Source: Equivita sp045641605
Lineage (GTDB): Bacteria; Actinomycetota; Coriobacteriia; Coriobacteriales; Eggerthellaceae
DNA: 13,050 bases
Direction: 5' to 3'
Assembly: GCA_045641605.1 (NCBI GenBank)
Contig: JAZUHG010000018.1
Location: forward strand, 1 to 13,050
A model generated the notes under the pieces. It saw only the letters and a program-made list of their open reading frames with translations. It was not told where the DNA came from and ran no database searches. The position numbers and the translations under genes are program-made. This document shows positions 9,211-13,050 of this stretch, piece by piece; within the stretch, counting starts at the first letter, position 1; every line of letters starts with the position of its first letter.

Positions 9211-11145
9211 ATGCATGAGTTCTTATTAAACACAAAGATTTTGTATGGTACGGGTACTCCACAAACTGCTGATTTTACATGGCTCATTTTACTTCTACTA
9301 GTTGCCATTATTGTCATTGCTTCTTTAATTGTTTTTAAGAAGAAGGCTTTAAGTGTAGTGCTTTCTTTAGTTTTAACCTTTAGTTTTGTTTTTATGGCTC
9401 CTATAAAATCTTTCGGTGATGAGAAAGTTAGCATTACTCCTTCGGTAGAGTTTGAAAAAGACAAGCCAGCGGAGTTGACTATTACCAACAACGATGATAT
9501 TCCTATTAGTATAAATAGTGTAGAAATAATAAACCAAGCACTGCCACAGGACACAACTTGAGACATTACATTTAGCAAAGGTGAATATGAAGTTAAAGAA
9601 GCTTCAAGCTCAATAAATGTATGTATAGATATTACAGCCCATTCGACTTTTTCTTTTTCAGTATATCCAAACGTATCAGATATTCCAACGGGGGAATTGT
9701 GTAGCTTTAGTTTTAAGACGGTTTCTAACCACTATACAAGTACGTTTATAAATACTGAAGACGATGTTAGAATTCAGAGAGATTTTGACTTTAGCTTTAA
9801 CGATTTTGTGACTGCAGACAACACTCAACTTAGCAGAAAGATCGCTACAATTGAGACCATTTTTGGAGCCATCCCTAACACGTATAACAACTTTATCTTA
9901 GAAAATAAAAGCTACGAAGTCTCAGACAGACTTTCCTTTATGCGCACTTTGGGATTTCAAGATAACTATTATTGTAAGCTTTGGCCAGATCAAGCTCCAA
10001 CAATTCAGGCTGACCCTGGAGTAAGCGTAACCACGCCTACTTATGAATACGACAAAAATGATGTAACCTCGTTTTGCTTTAATCACAGAAAGATTAATTA
10101 TGGTAACCGTGAAACTGAAATAATTAATATTTCTGTAGGTGCTACTGGTGGAGATTTCGAGTGGGCATCTAATTTTGATTTTGGTGCTAGCGAAAAAACA
10201 GAGTACTGGGATGCCACAAAAGAATCTGGTGGAGACCACACCGACTGAACTAACCACGAAGACCACAAAGGTTTTGACGTTGCTAAAACAAGGCTCCTTA
10301 AAACTTACAAATCTTATTATGAAAAATATATTGACAATAGTGATACTGTGAAAAAGATTATCCTCATTAACGGACATTCCAGGGGTGGTGGAATTGCAAA
10401 TCTTTTAGGCAAATATTTTGAGAATCAAAGCCAAAATCAAAACATAAAACCTTTTACTTATACACTTGCTGCTCCAAATGTAACAGCTATAAACTTAAAT
10501 GATACGGATAACACAATCTTTAACATTGTCAATAGAGACGACCTAGTAGCACAGTTTCCAGGCAATGTTTCTGCCTTCTATAAATACGGGACAGATCTCC
10601 CAATGTCAATATACGAAGATAAGGGTGCCAGTGGTATCGAAATGGATGAGCTATTTGAAAGCAAGAGTGGATATGGGGTATATAACGGCAATGATCCAGA
10701 TGAAGTTGAGTCATTAGTGGAGTCTTCAAGTATTTTAATTCAGGATCGAGAGAGCGCATATACTTTAGTTACAGATGAGGCGCATGAATATACTCTTGCA
10801 GGGTCTTTTGGAACTCTGAAAGAAGCAGAAGAAGCCAAAACTAAATTCGAGACAAAGCTTCAAACATACAATCTTAACTACTATGCAAAATTTCATGTAA
10901 TTGATCAAGTGGATGGTAAATACGTTATTAAATTTTATTGTTGTGCTGCCTTTATTATGCAAGATATATCAAATTTTGTCTTTACTTATAAAGGCGACGC
11001 AAAGAAATACAAACCTTCCTTTGGATACAACGATGATTTGATAAAAATCTTACTAGAAGCTGTGGGTATTGTTCCTGGTGTAGTCCACTCTCATATCTGA
11101 ACTTCTTATTATTTAATAGCTACAGAATACGATTACAATAAGTAA
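9211..11145 (+). CDS. exported class-3 lipase-like serine hydrolase
   Basis: This 644-residue protein has the layout of a lipase_3 (Mbeg1-like) alpha/beta hydrolase, which would cleave ester bonds outside the cell. The nucleophile is S390 in GHSRGGGIANLL. The acid is D443 or D444 in IVNRDDLV, and the likely histidine is H628 in HSHIW. Upstream, FEWASNFDFG (316-325) and HKGF (352-355) match the family's eW-sNf and H-GF motifs, but the usual RGT is replaced by VGAT (309-312). The N-terminus repeats the design of the first cluster gene: TPQTAD (16-21), a membrane segment (23-42), KKK, and a signal-like segment (46-63). A beta-rich module (about 70-185) follows. TGA codons 117, 346 and 630 are read as Trp, against four TGG. 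The start lies 2 bases after the amidohydrolase stop, with a weak AAGAAGAG site. Confidence 0.88.
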
Positions 11146-12233
11146 GGCTTCATAGCAGAAGAGAATTCTTGGATGCGGTCTTGGGCGATTTGTTTTAGAG
11201 ACACGTCTTTTAAACTATTAACGAAGTCGCATTCTTGTTGGTAGAGACTTTTTGCTTCGTCTTCGGGGGTTTTTTCATAATGGCAGCTTGTAAGCCATTC
11301 TTCATAAGCAATAGGGAGCTTGTGGCCTAGTTTTTCTTCTAGAAGTTTATTCATGTCAATTTTGTTCGCCCTCTCAAGGATGCCGTTTCAAAACTCCAGA
11401 ACTTCTTCTATATGTTCTTGAATATTAAATCTTCTGGCGCCACCATCATAGATAATGCATTTCTCAAAAATTGCATCGCGAAGTGAGAGTGTTTGCTTTC
11501 GGAATTCTGGAGAGATAATGCCGTCTCTTCAAATAAAGTCAATCAACGGGCGGTTAATACCAGAAACACCCTTGTCACCAGGTTCATAACAGCTAAAGAC
11601 ACCTTCGTAGAAAACAGTGATGAAACCCTCAAAGTCTGGCCAATACTCGCGGATTTCATTAGTGAGATTCTCCAAAAGCTTAAATGCTCTAGTTCCTCCG
11701 ATTGTAAACAAAATAATATTTTTAAGGCTCGTCTTTTTTTGACGATAATGATCAGTTACGTGCCGAAGGCATTCAGCCAGAGTTTCTCCTGAAGCTAAGA
11801 TGTCTCCAATTATTAGGGTAGCGTTTTGAACAGCCTCGAGTTTTTCATACTTAACAGCCAGCCCGTTAATATCGCCATTCTTATCGAAGGTTCTTTCGCA
11901 GGACAAAAAACTTATATCTTGAACAGCAATGTTATTGAGATTGCAGGCTTCTTCAATAGGGAAGTTTAGTGCACCTCGGAGTATATCAAGAATCGATACT
12001 GGATAGATCTTGTTTTGTTTGTTTAGGTAATTAAGCATACAAGAAGTAGATTTTAGAAGCGACGAGAACACATCATATCCTACAATTTCAGGATGGTTCA
12101 TCAGCTTCCGGCTTTCTTCTTCAGAGATAATATAGTAGTTGTTGAGGAGGTTTAAGCCCTCAACTTTATAGCAATTAACGTCATTTAAAGAAAATTCAGG
12201 GATAATATTTGCATTGTTTAGATTATTTTCCAT
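11133..12233 (-). CDS. phosphoribosyltransferase-domain protein with C-terminal extension
   Basis: This 366-residue cytoplasmic protein has a type I phosphoribosyltransferase-like half. The PRPP-loop candidate is LIIGDILASGETL (140-152), where D144 is kept but the preceding acidic residue is Gly. ILDILRGALNFP (81-92) resembles the beta-strand with the substrate-facing Arg in uracil or hypoxanthine enzymes. Residues from about 236 onward match no family I recognise. TGA codons 235 and 282 are read as Trp and join two otherwise separate reading frames. Two further Trp codons are TGG. The 3' end overlaps the lipase gene's 3' end by 13 bases, tail to tail. No clear Shine-Dalgarno site precedes the ATG. 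The base substrate cannot be named, and a regulatory or non-salvage role is possible. Confidence 0.82.
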
Positions 12234-12268
12234 TATTTTAAACTTTAGTTGTTTATGTTGCCTATTTG

Positions 12269-12274
12269 ATTATA
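12269..12274 (-). promoter_or_regulatory. -10 box of the phosphoribosyltransferase-domain gene
   Basis: Read on the minus strand this is a perfect TATAAT, ending 35 bases before the ATG at 12233. No convincing -35 box is seen at 17 bases. It lies in a 129-base divergent intergenic region shared with the plus-strand promoter of the next gene. Confidence 0.45.
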
Positions 12275-12337
12275 GCACAATTAATTTTAGAAGATTTTCT
12301 GCGAAGTATTCGTTATATTTCCAAATTTAAACTCTGC

Positions 12338-12343
12338 TACAAT
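12338..12343 (+). promoter_or_regulatory. -10 box of the gene at 12363
   Basis: TACAAT lies 19 bases before the start codon. The strong ribosome-binding site AAAGGAG (12351-12357) sits between box and ATG. No good -35 hexamer is visible. The promoter points away from the minus-strand TATAAT about 64 bases upstream. Confidence 0.45.
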
Positions 12344-12362
12344 AAGTTTGAAAGGAGAGAAT

Positions 12363-13050
12363 ATGCTTAAACTTGAAAATTCTGTAAAACTATATGAAAT
12401 GACGAGGGACCGTTGTGGGGCTTCGGAGTTTTGCAAGCATCAAGCTAAAGTCTATGCCGAAATGGTGGATTTTATTGCTGCGTGTGATAGCGTTGAAGAT
12501 TCAATGCAAAAAATCAAAAATTCCGAATACTATTTTGCTCCAAGTGCTGCTTTAGTTAAAGATAAACTTGAAGCGGAAAAGAAATTTGCCACCAAGCATG
12601 ATATGCAAGATTTAGCAGATGTTTACGATGCTAAGATTCGTGAGATTGACAAAGATGTTAACAGCATGTACACGAATGATTACAGCAGCAAGGCTCAAAC
12701 CATTAAGTCAGATTACGTAAACAGCTTGACTGCTTTTGGAAATGTTTTTATTGCCTACGTTACATATCTTTGTTCTGGCGAAGACGTTCATGTTTCTGAT
12801 ATTAAAAAACAAGAGGGCTATATTAAATATCCTGTCTCGGATTTTGCTGAAGTTGCAAAGTTAGACATTTATCGGAATTTGGTTACTCTAAATGACGAGG
12901 CTTACAATAAGTTTGTAAGTGATGTGTGTGAGATTTTAAACGGAGGAAAAGTGGAGAGCTTCGCCGATTTAGCAAATGAAGATGCTTTTGATGTCGAAGC
13001 AGAATTTGAAATTTTAAACTCTAACAAGGAAGCACTTCAAGCGAAGGGCG
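12363..13050 (+). CDS. helical protein of unknown function (partial)
   Basis: The open frame starts at ATG 12363, with AAAGGAG 5 bases upstream, and runs off the window after 229 codons. I do not recognise a family. The visible part is rich in Lys, Glu, Asp and Ala and looks mostly alpha-helical, with charged stretches such as KDKLEAEKKFATKHD that could form a coiled coil. It has no signal peptide and no long membrane segment. A short hydrophobic run, FGNVFIAYVTYLC, lies at about 130-142. It contains no Trp codon of either kind, so it does not test the code. It is transcribed divergently from the phosphoribosyltransferase-domain gene. Confidence 0.75.
   Translation, partial: MLKLENSVKLYEMTRDRCGASEFCKHQAKVYAEMVDFIAACDSVEDSMQKIKNSEYYFAPSAALVKDKLEAEKKFATKHDMQDLADVYDAKIREIDKDVNSMYTNDYSSKAQTIKSDYVNSLTAFGNVFIAYVTYLCSGEDVHVSDIKKQEGYIKYPVSDFAEVAKLDIYRNLVTLNDEAYNKFVSDVCEILNGGKVESFADLANEDAFDVEAEFEILNSNKEALQAKG

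Noticed and set aside
9922..10377. 151-codon minus-strand frame opposite the lipase gene
   Set aside because: The plus strand here encodes the conserved lipase motifs. The antisense product is unrecognisable.
401..11145. Interpretation as pseudogenes or frameshifted fragments under the standard code
   Set aside because: All breaks are TGA, never TAA or TAG, no frame shift is needed to join the pieces, and motifs run straight through the breaks on both strands.
401..11145. TGA read as glycine (code 25) or as selenocysteine
   Set aside because: TGA falls on conserved Trp sites such as GGWY, YQWY and SSW-D. About 30 sites in unrelated proteins, with no visible SECIS hairpins, exclude selenocysteine.
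11493..11792. 99-codon plus-strand frame opposite the phosphoribosyltransferase-domain gene
   Set aside because: It is antisense to the PRTase-like coding region and lacks a ribosome-binding site or familiar motif.

Overview
The window comes from an AT-rich bacterium that reads TGA as tryptophan. Under the standard code almost every gene here would be broken. With TGA read as Trp, the fragments join in frame into five full-length proteins that end only at TAA or TAG. I count about 30 in-frame TGA codons and 21 TGG codons in these genes. Several TGA codons fall on family-conserved tryptophans, for example GGWY in an InlB-type repeat, YQWY in an Ig-like domain, the SSW of a BspA/DUF285 repeat, and GW in an amidohydrolase. 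The genome also has tRNA-Gln(CUG) and tRNA-Glu(CUC). These C34 isoacceptors are usually absent from reduced Mollicutes. Together with the style of the surface proteins, they make a recoded host-associated lineage outside classic Mycoplasma, perhaps Coriobacteriia-like, a reasonable but unproven guess.

Layout. Positions 1-49 hold the tail of an upstream gene. tRNA-Gln(CUG) follows at 126-199, then a 201-base non-coding stretch, then a fused fructose-type PTS transporter IIABC (401-2497). tRNA-Glu(CUC) is at 2540-2616. A 22-bp element occurs downstream of each tRNA (295-316 and 2625-2646; 21 of 22 bases identical). A TATAAT box then leads into a same-strand cluster of three exported or membrane-attached proteins: a 1510-residue surface protein with MBG/Ig-like, InlB-type and BspA-like leucine-rich repeats (2749-7281), a membrane-anchored YtcJ-like amidohydrolase (7328-9208), and a class-3 lipase-like serine hydrolase (9211-11145). 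The gaps are 46 and 2 bases, so the three are probably one operon.

On the minus strand, a phosphoribosyltransferase-domain protein (11133-12233) overlaps the lipase gene end by 13 bases. Divergent from it, a helical protein of unknown function starts at 12363 and runs off the window.

How the genes may work together. The first and third proteins of the cluster share an unusual N-terminus: a QTGD/QTAD motif, a membrane segment, a short basic stretch, a second signal-like segment and a small beta-rich module. One carries an adhesin-like array and the other a hydrolase, with a membrane-bound amidohydrolase encoded between them. I infer a cell-surface contact and degradation cluster. No substrate can be read from the sequence. 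I see no CRISPR array, insertion sequence, integrase or phage gene.
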